Part shown: positions 1 to 12,597 of the stretch, piece after piece
Layout: each line of letters opens with the position of its first letter
Position numbering within the stretch: position 1 is the first letter of the stretch
Assembly: GCA_030765055.1 (NCBI GenBank)
Contig: CM060947.1
Coordinates: 52,555,611-52,619,610, forward strand
Length of the DNA stretch: 64,000 nucleotides
From: Mantis religiosa
Taxonomy: Eukaryota > Arthropoda > Insecta > Mantodea > Mantidae
Direction of reading: 5' to 3'
Program-made: the position numbers and the translations under genes
The notes under the pieces: generated by a model
What the model was told of the DNA's origin: nothing
What the model saw: only the letters and a program-made list of their open reading frames with translations
The model's database searches: none

Positions 1-2982
1 TGTGTCACCTACCTGCGAACTTCGATAGCGTGAGGCACGCGGCGTTGTTCCTCTAACTGCCAAACCACACTAATTCTGGAGCGTTTTATGTGACTATATT
101 GGTGTTAAAAGCTATCTATATGTGTCATATAGAAGCTGAACCAATACTTCTATATATTTGTTCGGTGCTGTTCCGAAACATCCTGTGTATGTATAAATTG
201 GTAATGAAATTGAAAATAGCCCTTTAGGCATATTGAAGGAACTTAGGCATGAATAATTCCATAGAAAAATAAACTTTCATAAGAGAGAGACCACGTGAGT
301 GAAGAATGACGAAAAAGTATCACTATATCAAATTGTTTATCTTAAACATATCAGCAACTTTTTAAAACAGTCTCTAATCTTTCTATTCAAGATTGTCAAA
401 AGATTTCATTTATTTCGGCCAATAAAAATAGTTTGTTTAACCAAAAATAACCTATATTAAGAGTTTGAAGGAGTTTAAATTTATAGTAATTCATATTTAC
501 TTATCGATTAATCAAAATTTGGACTTTAAATGTTGATCAACTCTTTCGTTGTGTACGTTCTTTTTTGATGCTATTCCAGTAGCTCTATATTTGATGAGTC
601 TACTGCCAGCAGTTATAGTGGTGAGCTACAGGATATTTCTCTTAGGGTATGCGTAGATTAGTGTAGCAATAGAGAACCAATTTAAGTTGGGCGATACTAA
701 TTAATGTAGGGTAATAAATGAGCTATTTAGAGAGAGAGTTACTAAATGTTTGAGGGTGCAGAATTAAAGAGTATGTTAGCCAAAGAAATAATTATTGAAG
801 CATAGTGTCTGCTAACCTCTGACGTATTTATATACTTAGGGTTTAAAATAACGTTTTCTTAAAGGCAGTAAGAAGCATAATTGCCTGTGAATTCCTGTAA
901 CGAAAGACTCCTTGTAGCTGCCGCCAGGTATATAATAGTCTGTGCGCGGTCTTAAGTTGCTATGGTATGCCGATAATCGAAACAGTAAATTACTTCTGTA
1001 GGGCTCAAACATATGAAATACAGGTAAAGTAGTCACCGTTTATTTATAGTGGCCGCGCTTAAACCATCCCCAACCGGCTCTCTTTGTAGGGAAATACTAT
1101 TCTTCCCCCTAACCACAATGTCATAAACATCTTAGGAAACACCAACCGGGGTCAGAGGTGAAGAATTTTAGGCACATGTTTACAGCTGAGAATACCCAGG
1201 GTTGCCGTTGTTTAAAATAACTTTTAGAGGCAAAATATAAATAAATAAAGCAGAATTCACTGTAAGAAATCTTCATTGATCTTTTAAAATAAATTTTAAA
1301 TGATTAATGTTTCTTATCATAATACATAATGTTACAACACTTTATAACATAACTGAAAAGAGATATATTACCTATGCTGTTATGGTATTATTACTTCTAT
1401 TACGTACAAAAACTAAATGCGTATTATTAGCATAATATCTAAGGAAAGTTTAGTAAAACATCATTACAATTTTAAAGGGGTTAAATTGCATCAGTGTGCG
1501 TGAATTTACGAGGGATATTTACTTGAAAATCAAAGAAGCACTTTGGATATTCTTGTAGTTAATAATTTATAAGCAAAGATTGCACGTTATAGCTTTTTTT
1601 ATTGCAATCCTAAGCCCATTTATCCTGAAACATTTTCCTTTATTCTATGGCAGCTACAGGTGGTGAATTTCTGTTAATTTAACAAAGCAACAAATACTTC
1701 AAAAGTAAAACAAAACAAAAAAAAGCGAATCAAGAAATTAAAGAAGAACTAGTTAAGGAAACTCTATTACTCTTTTCAAATTTTCGAAGCATTTACAAGG
1801 ATGTCTGCTAATTTTACAAGTTTGAATAAGGTTAAGCAGTGTATATTTTTTGTGGGGGGTGGGTTTCTGCTAAACATAATTTAAATAAATAATCACGTAC
1901 ATTCTGCATAATAATTAAATATGTCATAAACGCTTTAGAACTCGATAAAGTTTAGAAATACTGTTAGATATATATTACAAGTATGAATGGAAATCCATGT
2001 TAGCATATCCATGTTAGGTTCGATACCCACGGTCTCCACATCTTAATTAAATTACGCAAGTACTAAACACCAATAACTATTAAACACTAATAAATCTATA
2101 AAACTATACTAAGTAAAACACTATGTAACTTCTATAAATATAAGCTTAATTAACACACATAGGAAGCACGTTTACACAGTCTAAGATAATTTCTGAGGAC
2201 AGGAGAAAAATATTGCAACAGCGCTCTAACTTGTTGAACGTATTAAGAACATATGTTTAAGGGCGGAAAACCTTATAATTGCTTACATGTGAGGAGGCGT
2301 GGTCAGAAGGGAAAGCTTTAGACATCGCCTGGGATTCAATGGACGAGGCTACTATAAAGATAAGCCTACCCCTCCAAAGTTGCTACATTTTGGAGGATTC
2401 TTATTTACTTATGTCTTACGCAATTCCTACACTGATTTACAAACTTCTAAAAATGCTTTTCCCCTTCTAATGTTCGTAGCTTGTATGCTTGCGTATCTGC
2501 AGGCAACACAGGCATTTGAACGTACTGAATTCCAGGAATCGAACTTTATGCCAATGGATTTCTTGTTAACTGATTTAGTTGGAACTTCTAATTGTCTTAG
2601 CTATTCTGACTTATAACTAATTGGTTATTCTCAATGTGCATTTTGTACATTAAAGCTGTACTTGTTTGCATTGTTTTATATACAAACATGTTTCAACTAC
2701 GCTTATCGTCTGTAGCTGCCCATGACCGCAGAAGTCGAAATAAACAGTGATTAGCTGTAGGAGCCGCAGGTTTAAGTGAAGAGTTAACCTAAGATTTCGC
2801 CCAAATGTGGGCTCTCTGAGGGGGTTGCGGGAAGGTGAAGAGATGGGAGTGGCTTCTTATACATTGCTTAAATGGAGGTTTATAAACCTAGTACCTCCTA
2901 CTCTTAGCAACGGCTATAGCGTGACCTTCAGGCTTAGCTTCTGTGTGCTCTGCTTTTCGAACACAGGGAGAATTTAATTAAA
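1..2982. other. Unclassified AT-rich DNA, no gene seen
   Basis: No open frame here gives a recognisable protein. Frames around 2279-2616 on the plus strand are open for up to about 105 codons but match nothing I know and have no coding context. One segment near 725-1040 resembles a segment near 32255-32545 and is listed separately. Confidence 0.6.
725..1040. repeat. Dispersed repeat, copy 1 (diverged)
   Basis: Several blocks recur in the same order near 32255-32545. They include a block reading like gagttgctaagtgtttgag and, about 200 bases on, a block around tatgccgataat. Similarity is patchy, so boundaries are rough and the element type is unknown. Confidence 0.35.
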
Positions 2983-3783
2983 TGCATGGAGGTTATTCAG
3001 AAGAGAGCTCTGTTAAACAACAACGCCACACTTGTTCAGGCTTCTGGGTTTATGGCCACTTTGAAAGATTATAATTTTGAATTCTGACTGTCTTTTTTCT
3101 ACAAGATCATGCCACATGTGGGCATTTTGCACAATCAGCTACAGAAACGAGACTGCAATGCAACATTTGCCATCGCCCTGCTAAACGCATTTAAAAGGGA
3201 AGTGCAAACGGTAAGAAATAGCGTGGATATCGAGGAACACGAAGAAACTGCAATTAAGAGGAGAAGAATAGAAGATCATGATGTGAAAAGAAGAGAAGCT
3301 CTTGAAGTATGTGACATTCTTAGAGAAGCAAAGGACAGATTTAGCTTCATGAAGAATCTGGTAGCCTCAACTTTGTTTCATCAAGAGAATTTCTAAGACA
3401 TTTCCAGAGGATTCCCTTAGAGAAACAATAAGATTCTATCCTTTTATCATTGGAACAAAAATTCGTAGAAAACTGACTGTAATTTACAGTCGGGAGGAAT
3501 TTCGTGGAATGTCCGGCGCTCTGTGCTTGATGGACTTCATTAAGGGAAACAATGTGCTACATTCAGCGAATATGTCAAACTCCTCCGAGTACTGTTAACT
3601 ATGCCAATGTCTACCGCTGAAGCAGAATGCTGTTTCTCAACTTTAAAAAGAATAAAAGCTTTCCTTAGGAACACAATGTCACAGGACCGATTGACAGCAT
3701 TAGCAATGCTTTCAATTGAGAGAGATTTTGTTATGAAGACCAGCGACTTCAACGCAAAAGTTATCGATAGATTCGTCAGGTAG
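2983..3783 (+). pseudogene. hAT transposase relic (ZMYM1-like, C-terminal half)
   Basis: This is the broken C-terminal half of an hAT-superfamily transposase of the zinc-finger-MYM-type-1-like group common in insect and fish genomes. Read in order, it gives a segment around MPHVGILHNQLQKRD (3109 onward), a basic stretch, then in another frame FPEDSLRETIRFYPF and EFRGMSGALCLMDF (about 3400-3540). After a further shift comes the hAT C-terminal dimerisation segment with AEAECCFSTLKRIKAFLRNT and LTALAMLSIERDF, ending at the stop at 3781-3783. An in-frame stop near 3089 and at least two frame changes make it inactive. The N-terminal zinc finger and the start of the catalytic core are missing upstream, and I found no terminal inverted repeats. 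Family assignment is by recognition of conserved strings; the rest is inference. Confidence 0.8.
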
Positions 3784-6700
3784 AAGGAGAGTACAGCAGA
3801 GAATCTGTATACATAGGTGAGTCATTACTACTCTGTATTTTATTTTTCATTTGTGCACCACCAATAATTTAATCCACCAGCCGCCACTGTTCTTACATAT
3901 GAATGGCTTTAACCAGTGATTATTATTTTCAGACTTTATTTATCTTGTGTAATTCTTCTATACATTTATTACCTAATCTTACCTGTCAATAATTTCGATA
4001 TCAGATGGCATATAAAGAGCATACTGTATGCTTAAGTTACACAGAATATAATACATAATAAACACTCTTGTATCGAATTTGTTATTTGTAGAGAAAAGTT
4101 AATATTTAAAGGGCGACCTGTTGCCTGTGTCGCTATGGCATAGACGACTTATTTCCAATCCCCTCATGGAAGAGAAGGAGGGAATGAAGTGGGGGTGTCT
4201 ATTGTTGGGACTGCCCTACTCAGAAATTCCGACCGCGTCAGCAAGGGTAGCTGTGAAGAGAGGTCACGCAAACTTGTCTGGGGGTCGAGTCCGAGTGAAG
4301 ACCGTGTGACGTGGTTTCGCAAAAGATAGGGATGTCCACACTTTCACATTTCTGTCAACTTTGCGTGTGAACTGAGCATGGCCGTATGAGACTAGTGGTC
4401 TAAGAAAAGATGGTTGCGTTCCAATGGCTTTTTGTAGATCTGATTGCAGTTTAGTTATTCTTATTTTGCTAATTGAACCTCTTATTATTAACAAAATTTG
4501 ATTACATATCATTTAATACATCGTGTCTTTATTTTCTTTTATTTCTTGTGTTAACTCGTTGCTACGGTGATTTTTTTCTTCCGTCAGTGAGAAAAGGGCT
4601 ACGCTTTGCCAGATTTTATGAACGTAGACTTTATTGTGATTACACTTCATAGTTTCCTATTTTAATTCTATGTAAGCTTCTAGCTATACGACCTTTTAAA
4701 ACATAACATAAAGCGATTTAAATGTATTTCTGTAACTTAACCTTCTGATACAATTATAGAAAAAAATGGCATGGCTTAGACTCAGATGACTTTCTCTTCT
4801 CACTCTTGTGCTACATAATTATTACAGAACGTTTAATTTTGTTTTTTCTTCGCCTTAACCAAGCTAAGTACTTGTAGAATGCTTTGATTATTTGCGTCTT
4901 TTCTTTTAAGTGCAGTGAGGATAAGGAATATATGCTTTAAGCATAATCAATACTTAATGAGGTGGTCAGTGTGTAATAGCTTTGAAATTCCATTGGCTTT
5001 ACATAATCAGGAGGGCAAAATACGAGTAACTCTTTCATTCAAGTTCGACTATCTTCTTAATGGATCCTCTTTTAAACTTCTCTAGTACACACCATCTCAC
5101 TTCATATTAGAAGTGAAAGAAAACTTCGTCTTTCTCGGAGATATTGTTTCACTCTTTAGATTCTTTCGTGTGCCGTAAATCTTCAACTGCAGATGGCCAT
5201 CTTTATTTTCGTTCAAAAGTGGGCCATGCTAAGGATTGTTACGCTGTTGTTACCCCACCTTCCCAGGGGTTGAACTCGCGATTGCTAAAAGTTTGGCTAC
5301 CGTGATATCCCTATTTCTGAAAGTAAATTATTTAAAAAGTTAAATCAAACAAAGGATATCTCAGAGATATCTGACTTCACACACAAAAAAAGTTTAACAT
5401 AAATTCATTTTCTGTGGACTAGGATTTTGTATTATCTGTTAGTTTATGAATTATGCAAAATTCGTCCACAATGAATAGAACTTCAAACTATTCCCGGAAA
5501 ATGTAAGATGTTCAACTCATCTTCATGAATATATTTTTAAAATATGGGATTTTCATTAAAATTTGTACCATCTTTGAGAAAATCAATTTTCAAAGTTTTT
5601 CTATTATGGAATAGTATGGGGTAGGAAATTTTCTTCAGATATTTATGGTTGTCTTAGAAAATGAGGAACTTAAATATCAAATTTTGTATCTAATCCACAC
5701 TTTATTTTGAATTTATGGATTTTACTTACTTATACACCAGTTTCTTGTCGTAATTGCTGCACTTTAAGAGAATCTAATTTGTTGTATGGTAATTTTACGT
5801 CTATCTCTTACGGTTTACCAATTAGGCGAAATTCATTTAGAATGAAAAAGTTTTCAACAGCCATTCGCAGAAAATTCAAGTTATGTATTTAATTATATGT
5901 AATTTAAATCTAAATATTTAGAGTCATTTTTTAGAAAAACAAATCTTACAAAAACATTAGCACGTTTAGAGTAATTTTTGATGGGGAGATTATTTTGAGA
6001 GCTTTCGTGCCGATTTCCCGGAAGATAAGTACAAAATACCAAAATTGATATTTTGGTTCCTTATTTATTTCTGTGTACACAAACATATCATTTTGAAAAA
6101 AAAATACATTTTGTGTATATTGAAGTCCTGAAATGCATACCTTATATTTCTGTAAAATGTCGCTATGTCATTTTGGGTGTAATGCAATATCTTTTTCGTC
6201 CACTTTCTCTGAGCATGTAGTAGAGAAATTAAAAAGTAAATGGTGTCACATTATTTAAATACAAACTGAGAAACCTGGTATATATATATATGTATATATG
6301 TATATATGTATATAGTTTAGGCACTCCTTTGTAATTTTTGAAACAATTTATTCACAGTGGTAAAATAAATTTTACTATCTGTTGAACAATTTGAAAGTTT
6401 GGCACAAATCATATGCCTTCACAAATTACATGGTATGAAAATGCCTAATGTGCAATAAAGTATACACAGGTCGTTGAGGGGCACATAAATGTTCACGTAC
6501 TGATACTTTATGGGATCTGACAGCAAAATTTATTCTTTATAATTGAAGCTAAAGGTTTAATGTATTTTTATATAAAAAGTATTTGAATTTTTTGAAAATT
6601 TTAACTACGTTGCCCTTAAATTTTCTATACTGTGCGACGTCAAGATTCTGTTAATATATCACTGTAATACCTGGAGTTCGTTCCGAGCCCTTGAGTATCA

Positions 6701-6967
6701 AGAAATTCAAACACTTATTATTACAATTTTATCGTTTTCGTTTTATTAGTTTCACTTTATCGTACCTTCTTTGTTAGTATGCGTTTAACTGATGAGTCAG
6801 TGACCAATGCGTTATATGATTCTAGATTTACTTCACATTTACTACATCGCAAAGCGAGAAAGCGTATCGGGAAGAATTCACAACACAGATGTTTACCTCA
6901 GCTTATCGCACATACACGGTGAGTCCAGTGTGTGTATACTGTGATACTGAAATGAAGGGATGCAATG
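3784..6967. other. Unclassified AT-rich DNA, no gene seen
   Basis: Nothing recognisable is encoded on either strand. A short open frame at 4121-4309 lies in a slightly GC-richer patch but has no known motif. The 5300-6650 part is very AT-rich and has the texture of the old AT-rich dispersed repeat described elsewhere in this window, without a convincing alignment. Confidence 0.6.
6278..6316. repeat. Microsatellite with tatatatg-type unit
   Basis: Alternating TA tract followed by three copies of a TATATATG-like octamer. Confidence 0.9.
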
Positions 6968-8620
6968 AGTGAAGAATAGTAATGGATTTCAAAGGAATGT
7001 TGGATCTTTGTTACAACACGTGCAGGGCCAGATGTTTGAGTCGTGTAACAAAAGAGAAACAGAGTTCTAAATGGGTAACACTTGACTCCGTTTGAAAAGA
7101 ATTGTCCGGACCCTTAATAATGACCTGACCGAGACTAATAATCACTTCTTCTTCTTCTTCTACCTCACGGCTTTGAATTGTTTAACCCGTTCCGGCTCCA
7201 AATTGGTCTGCCCATCTTTTCTTCGGTCTTCCCTGGTTTCTTCTTCCTATAGCTTTATAGTTTAAGGCTATTTTGGGTATTCTGTTATTATTTATCCTCT
7301 GAACATGTTCTTTCCATTGATTCCTATTTCCTTCAATAATATGTTTCACTTCTTCTACTTTTAATTCTGTCCTAATATCCTGACTACGTTTTCTATCAAT
7401 TTTGGTATACACAGCTATTGCTCTTATGAATTTCATTTCTGATGACTGTATTCTCGTACTATTTCTTTTCGTTAGTGTCCATGTTTCTGATCCATAGATC
7501 AAAGTTGGTATTGCCATTGTTTTGTATAGTTGTATTATAGAGTTCTTTCTTGCTTTATTTTTAATGTTCTTTTTATTGTACCTGTTATATAGTTAAATTT
7601 ATTTATTTTCTGAAATATATCAGCTTCCCCTTGGTACGAGACATGACATCCTAAATACTTAAAGTGTGATTTCTGCCCAATTATCTAACCTTATTTTTTA
7701 TCTTACTGGATTAATTCCTTTAAATTCCATGGTTTTGGATTTATTTGCTGATATTTTCATTCCATATTCTGTAGCAATTTTATTTAGACTATACGGCATT
7801 TTCTGCAGGTCATCTTCATTTGTAGCCTTTATTATTTGATCATCTGCAGACAACATAGTTTTCAATTTAGCTCCTGATACATTAATGCCTCCATTGACTT
7901 TATTCGACCAAATCCTTACTATTTCGTCAACATAAAAATTAAAAAGTGCTGTTGATAAAGGACAACCTTGTCTTATGCCACCATTAACTATTACTGCTTC
8001 GCTTTTATTTATTTTTATTTTTGTGTCAATGTACATACTTTTTATAACTTCAATTAGTTGTAAAGGTATGCCTCTATTATTTAAAATTTTCCACAGTATC
8101 ATTCGTGATGCTTTGTCAAAAGCTTTATAATAGTCAATAAATAGTAAGTGCGCCTCTAATTTTTTTTTTGTTCTCGTCTAATAATCACAATGGACAAAAT
8201 AGTCACAAAGGAGTTTCGGGTGACTAAAGAGGGCTTCAAGAGGTGAAACTGACACACACGCAGCTGTGTGGGAGAGACAGTCCGCGGCTGGCAGCCTATT
8301 AAGACGGCCATCTGTCTCTATCTTGCTCGAAGGCGGACCAGAACCGGAGAGATATGTCGGTTCATACGTGAATAAAGAATTAAGTGTTATCGCGTACAAA
8401 GCATTCTACATACGGTCACTCTGAACAGTGAAATATTGATAATCTTGGTCGGTAACTTCGAGTTTGATGTGCTGATAAAAAACGCAGTCATTAAATTAGT
8501 TTGAAACTTTCATTCCAGTGTCATTAGAACCATCCTTACTCTCATGCATATCCACGCATACCCTGAGGATAAAGTGCTCTACCCTACTCTACCCTGCTCT
8601 ACCCACTAATTCGCTTCAAC
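6968..8620. repeat. Dispersed repeat X, copy 1, split by a LINE
   Basis: The left part (6968-7145) matches 17846-18045, starting at a block like atggatttcaaaggaatgtt and including gttacaacacgtgca. The right part (8178-8620) matches about 18045-18505, including the shared block catatccacgcataccctg. Between them sits the LINE at 7146-8177, flanked by ctaataatcac on both sides. Removing the LINE and one copy of the 11-mer restores colinearity with the 17.8-kb copy. The element has no recognised coding capacity. It could be an LTR or a non-autonomous element; the type is not determined. Confidence 0.75.
7146..8177 (-). mobile_element. 5'-truncated LINE (DDQ family), copy 1
   Basis: This is a non-LTR retrotransposon 3' fragment of 1032 bases on the minus strand. 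The reverse transcriptase begins inside motif A (FIDYYKAFDK, near 8125). It continues through IRQGCPLS and the active-site box reading SADDQ near 7843-7857, where most reverse transcriptases have YADD. After a stop and frame change the C-terminal domain follows: MAIPTLIYGSETWTLTK, AEMKF-like, a HVQRI block and a GRPKKRW block (7182-7517). The 3' tail is a GAA-type simple repeat at the left edge. An 11-bp target-site duplication, ctaataatcac, lies at 7135-7145 and 8178-8188. Truncation, stops and frame changes make it dead. The clade (CR1, RTE or Jockey-like) is not settled by eye. Confidence 0.9.
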
Positions 8621-9810
8621 TCTGTTCATATGTAATCATGTCTTCTGAACAGCAATGTGTCATACATCGGCAGGGGCGAGAAAATATATCATATAGACAC
8701 ATGCAGCTTCCAATCGTAACTTACTGTATGTCAACTTACTAATATTTCACTCTTCTAATCGCCCAGATAAGAGGCGATAAGAGACGATCAAAGCGCTGGT
8801 CACCTGAAGGTCTGTACGCCTCAACGCTGTCGAGTAATAGTTTCATTGCTTGACTTCATTTGTTCATGTCTATTGTTTTCAAAGATCGACTTTCAACGGT
8901 GGATGCTATAGATTCTCTCTGCTTCTCAAACTTTTCTGCCCCATGTAATAAAATTGTCATTAAGCTTCTTGAAAACATATTTCAGTGTTGACGAAGATAA
9001 CGTTAACGATAATGATGATGATGATAATAATAATTAATAACCATTTTAAGAAAATATTTTATACCTTTATTTTGTAATGTTCCTTAAGTGTCACGTACAG
9101 GTTGATTCAGTAACAGTTTCAGTCTTTCTAGTTCGAAATAAGTGTTCTAAAGTTACAGTTAAGCTTAAATTCATACATAGCAACCCAAAACAAGGTTGTA
9201 TAGTGCAGGGAGGGAACCCTCGTATTGTGACCTACATAGATTAATTGAGGTTACCACCTCCCAAGAATAAGCATGAAGTAAAGAAGGCTACATATCGTAG
9301 GTAGAGGGGCTAGAGAGACACATTTCCAAGCTCGAAGACCAGTCCCTCTGCTCGATCTGGCCATTTATTAATAATATTATTTAGCTTTCCAGGAGTGGTC
9401 TTTCCTTTAACCAAGCATTCACACCATCTCTATAGCATGCCAGCGCCACCAATCCTAGAGGTACACATGAAACATGGGAAGAGAAAGTAATGAAAACTGA
9501 CTATGGGAAAAACCTATAAGCACATTAGTATTATCTACTGACCAAGAACAGGGAGAGGCTCGATTGGAATCGAGCCAAGAACCACCGCCCCCTCACACGG
9601 CAACAAGCAAAATACTCATAGTATCTTAGTCTCTTACTGTTAGCCGTTTACTTGATTACCTGAAGGTCTTTCGTATCAAATGATGATTCTTCGTTTCACT
9701 CCAGACTATTGGATAATAATTTCCCTTCATAAAGTATGAAAGACAAATCACTGTGTAAAATTCTCACGTGTATTTAAATATTACATTCATGCTGTTCTAG
9801 TTAGAAGCAG
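8621..9810. other. Unclassified DNA with one strong hairpin
   Basis: No gene or known element recognised. A compact inverted repeat lies at 9557-9576: 9-bp arms GGCTCGATT and AATCGAGCC around a 2-base loop. It is embedded in a GC-richer patch (9180-9640) of unknown nature. Confidence 0.55.
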
Positions 9811-10126
9811 TGCCAGGCATAGTTTTGCTACTGCTGCGTAGGCGAACGCCGAGAGAGAAGCGGGGAAAGAAAGAGATAGAAAGTGCTTTAAGCCACGCCC
9901 ACGCGCGCACTAGTGCTGAACACTTGCCGAGAGGGAAAGAGACGCAGAGAGTCTGGAATTTCTCGCTGCATCGTGAAAGACCGTGAAGCTTTAGCAACTT
10001 TCAAGAAACCATGGCTCGGGTATAAATAAGCGACAATGAAGTTTGCTAGTGAGTTGTCAATGGACAGTTACAGTGTGCAGCTGTATGGACGTGTGGGTCG
10101 ACGTCCTTGAAGTTTGCGTCTGTGTA

Positions 10127-11448
10127 CGAGGGGGGACCCAAAAGTAACCGGACTCCGAGGGCGCTGCCACTCGTAGACTTAGTGCACGGTTCTCACGCTA
10201 GATGGCGTTAGTAGAGACCTTAATGAAACAGATGTGCAGACGGCGTCAGTGTAGAGCTGAACGTGCAAGTGTGGTACTGTGTTTGTCTGACTGTTGGCAG
10301 GTTACCTCTGAGAAGTCGTTATGACAACTTTAAAAGAACAAAGAGTGTGTGTGAAATTTTGTTTCCTGCTTTAAAAAGCTGCAACGGAGACACACCAAAT
10401 GCTTCAAGAAGCTTTCCAGGAGGACCCTATGAGACGCACACAGGTTTTCGAGTGGTTTGGGCGCTTTAAACGTGGTGAGATGTGTGTTGAAGACCAAGCT
10501 CGTTCTGGACGCCCTTCAACATCGCGAAATGAGGAGAACATTGAAAAGGTCCGCTAGAAGATCAACGAGGATCTTTGCCAAACGATCGACCAAATTTCAG
10601 CAGCGACAGGAATCAGTGAGAGCTCGTGCCAGCGGATTTTGAGGGAGGATTTGCACATGAGACGTGTTGTTGCTAAATTTGTTCCGCGCCTTCTCATACA
10701 GGAGCACAAAACCATCCGCATGAATGTGTGTCAGGACTTGAAAACAGAAATTGCACGTGATCCAAACTTCTTGAACAAAGTCATTGCAGGGGATGAGAGT
10801 TGGTGTTACGGGTATGACCTAGAAACCAAGCAAGCGTCAAGCCAGTGGAGACTCCCAACTCTCCCAGACCAAAATAAGCAAGGCAAGTGAGGTCAAATGT
10901 GATGACGATGATCATTTTCTTTTTTGATGTTCGTGGAGTTCTGCATCGGGAATTCGTACCCCCTGGCCAGACTGTTAACCAGCACTTTTACTTGGATGTT
11001 TTAAGGCGTCTGCGAGAGGATGTGAGGAGGAAACGCCCGGAAATTTGGCGGATCAGGTGACTGGTTTCTGCATCACGACAACGCTCCAGCACACACGACC
11101 TTACGAGTGACCCACTATTGGGCATCTCAGAGGGGGTCTGTCGTTCCCCACGCTCCGTATTCGCTGGATCTAGCCCCGCGCGACTTTTTCCTATTTCCAC
11201 GAATGAAAAAAAAAAACGCTAATATGGGAGCGTTCGATGTGGCGGCGGTAAAAACAGCTTCGCAAAGGGAACTGGGCAATATAAAACTTGAAGAGCTCTA
11301 AATATGCTTCCAACAGTGGGAAAGGAGGCTTGACAAGTGAACTGCATGTAATGGAGAGTATTTTGAAGATGGCTGAAGTAATTTAGTAAAATGGTTCATC
11401 AATAAAGTTTTTATGACAACAATCCGGTTTCTTTTGGCCCCCCCCTCC
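10127..11448 (+). mobile_element. Complete mariner element, inactive, with TA target duplication
   Basis: A 1322-base Tc1/mariner-superfamily element. The left end reads cgaggggggacccaaaagta and the right end ends in its imperfect complement (ccggtttcttttggcccccc onward). Both ends abut TA (10125-10126 and 11449-11450), the expected target duplication. Length and layout (inverted terminal repeats, one transposase frame starting about 190 bases in) match the usual 1.3-kb mariner. It lies inside solo-LTR-like repeat A, so it inserted after that repeat was in place. Confidence 0.93.
10321..11373 (+). pseudogene. Mariner D34D transposase, broken
   Basis: The transposase would cut and paste its own DNA by a DDD catalytic site. 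From the ATG at 10321 the frame reads an N-terminal helix-turn-helix region (FEWFGRFKRGEMCVEDQAR, with GRPSTSRNEEN), then the first catalytic aspartate in AGDESW (near 10790). The later part gives LHHDNAPAH (near 11070-11100) and PYSLDLAPRDFFLFPR (near 11156-11200). The spacing between the second and third aspartates is 34 residues, as in canonical mariners. It is dead: in-frame stops occur near 10372 and 10555, a frameshift falls near 10860-10890, and further shifts follow. All three catalytic aspartates are still readable. Confidence 0.9.
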
Positions 11449-11566
11449 TATGTTACTTAATTCTGCTACTGCAAAGGGCTGTACAAAGTGTGTTTCTACT
11501 AGAAATAAGGAGCAATTTGAATTTCTGCAAAGTAGAGTTATAATTCTACGAACTCACAAAGGCAAA

Positions 11567-12597
11567 ATACTATTTATTACATGTTCCCTAGCATGTATAG
11601 TGCTAATAAGTTTAATTGATAATCAAATCTGAGCTGGTCGCCACATGATGACTGATACTTCATTCTCTTTGCAATACCAGAAAAACAACAAACGAATTAT
11701 GACTATTTCGGTAAAGTAAAGGTATTGGAGAAGTCAAACCAATAACAAAGTATCTCAGAAATGATTAACTCCACAAAAAAGGTTGTCCAATTGTGTACTT
11801 TAACGAATATACAATTTGGTATTGTAAGACTTTATTTATTTGTAACAATTTCACAGTCATGTTGCTACTATCAGCGAACAGTTACTTTTAAAAGAGCAGA
11901 GGGTGATTGTCACACCCCTGCATCTTGTCAGGGTGTTTGGAAAAGACAGCACGAGAGAAACCTCTCTTTTCTGACCGCAGGTTTTTGGCGAAGCGATATC
12001 CGTCCAGATAGAGTCGAGGATGTTTTAACAATAGCATCAGATTACAGTCCAGGGGCCGGCTGGTGGGAACATGTGCACTTGCCTCACGATCCAAACGACA
12101 CCTATTCAATTCCAGTCACACTACTACCAAGAGTAGATGGGGGGCGACATTTTAAAAAAACTTCAACCCTTCGCTTCGAGTAGGAATTAAAATTATTTGC
12201 CTTAGAAAATGTTTTCCAAGAGATTTTGCTGAAAATGAATCATTTACCTACAGCAAATCAATGTTTTATTTTCTCTACCGTCGAAGTATTGCAGGTAGAG
12301 GAAGCATTGTGCACCACAAAACTTCCAACTTTATGTTTAATCGAAAAAATATCAATAAATAAATTTCAGATGTAAGTTATATTCATAAACTAGTGTAGCT
12401 GTGACAACTAGGAGTTCCGGTGAACTGAGATAAACAACAATAATCCATTATATGGAAGTTTGAGTAATAGAATTTAATAACTTCATAAATTTCGGTTTCA
12501 TTGTTAAACTGTATACTAGAACTGAAAATTATAAAAGGCAAAGAATTCTAAAATTTAGCGAGTCACAGAGAAAAATAATTGGATACGTAGAGTGAGA
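11567..12597. other. Unclassified DNA, no gene recognised
   Basis: An open frame of 140 codons at 11761-12183 (plus) has no motif I recognise and no coding neighbours. Its GC-richer central part (about 11890-12180) may be an unrecognised repeat. Confidence 0.5.

Larger units (their letters stand above)
9811..11566 (+). repeat. Solo-LTR-like repeat A, interrupted by mariner
   Basis: The two pieces (9811-10126 and 11449-11566) together align with the repeat at 42492-42909. Shared features in order are a GCGTAGGCGA block, an AG-rich tract, a TATA box (gtataaataag near 10020), an acagctgtgtggacgtgtgg-like block, and, after the mariner, a ctgctactgcaaagggctgtac-like block and a terminal aactcacaaagg block. 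A promoter-like TATA box followed by a polyadenylation-type end within about 430 bases fits a solo LTR. No internal retrotransposon region is attached. The exact ends are less well preserved than in copies C and D. Confidence 0.7.

Noticed and set aside
11761..12183. 140-codon plus-strand frame as a host exon
   Set aside because: No recognised domain and no splice or promoter support. It overlaps an open minus frame and the region may be an unknown repeat. Reported only as unclassified.
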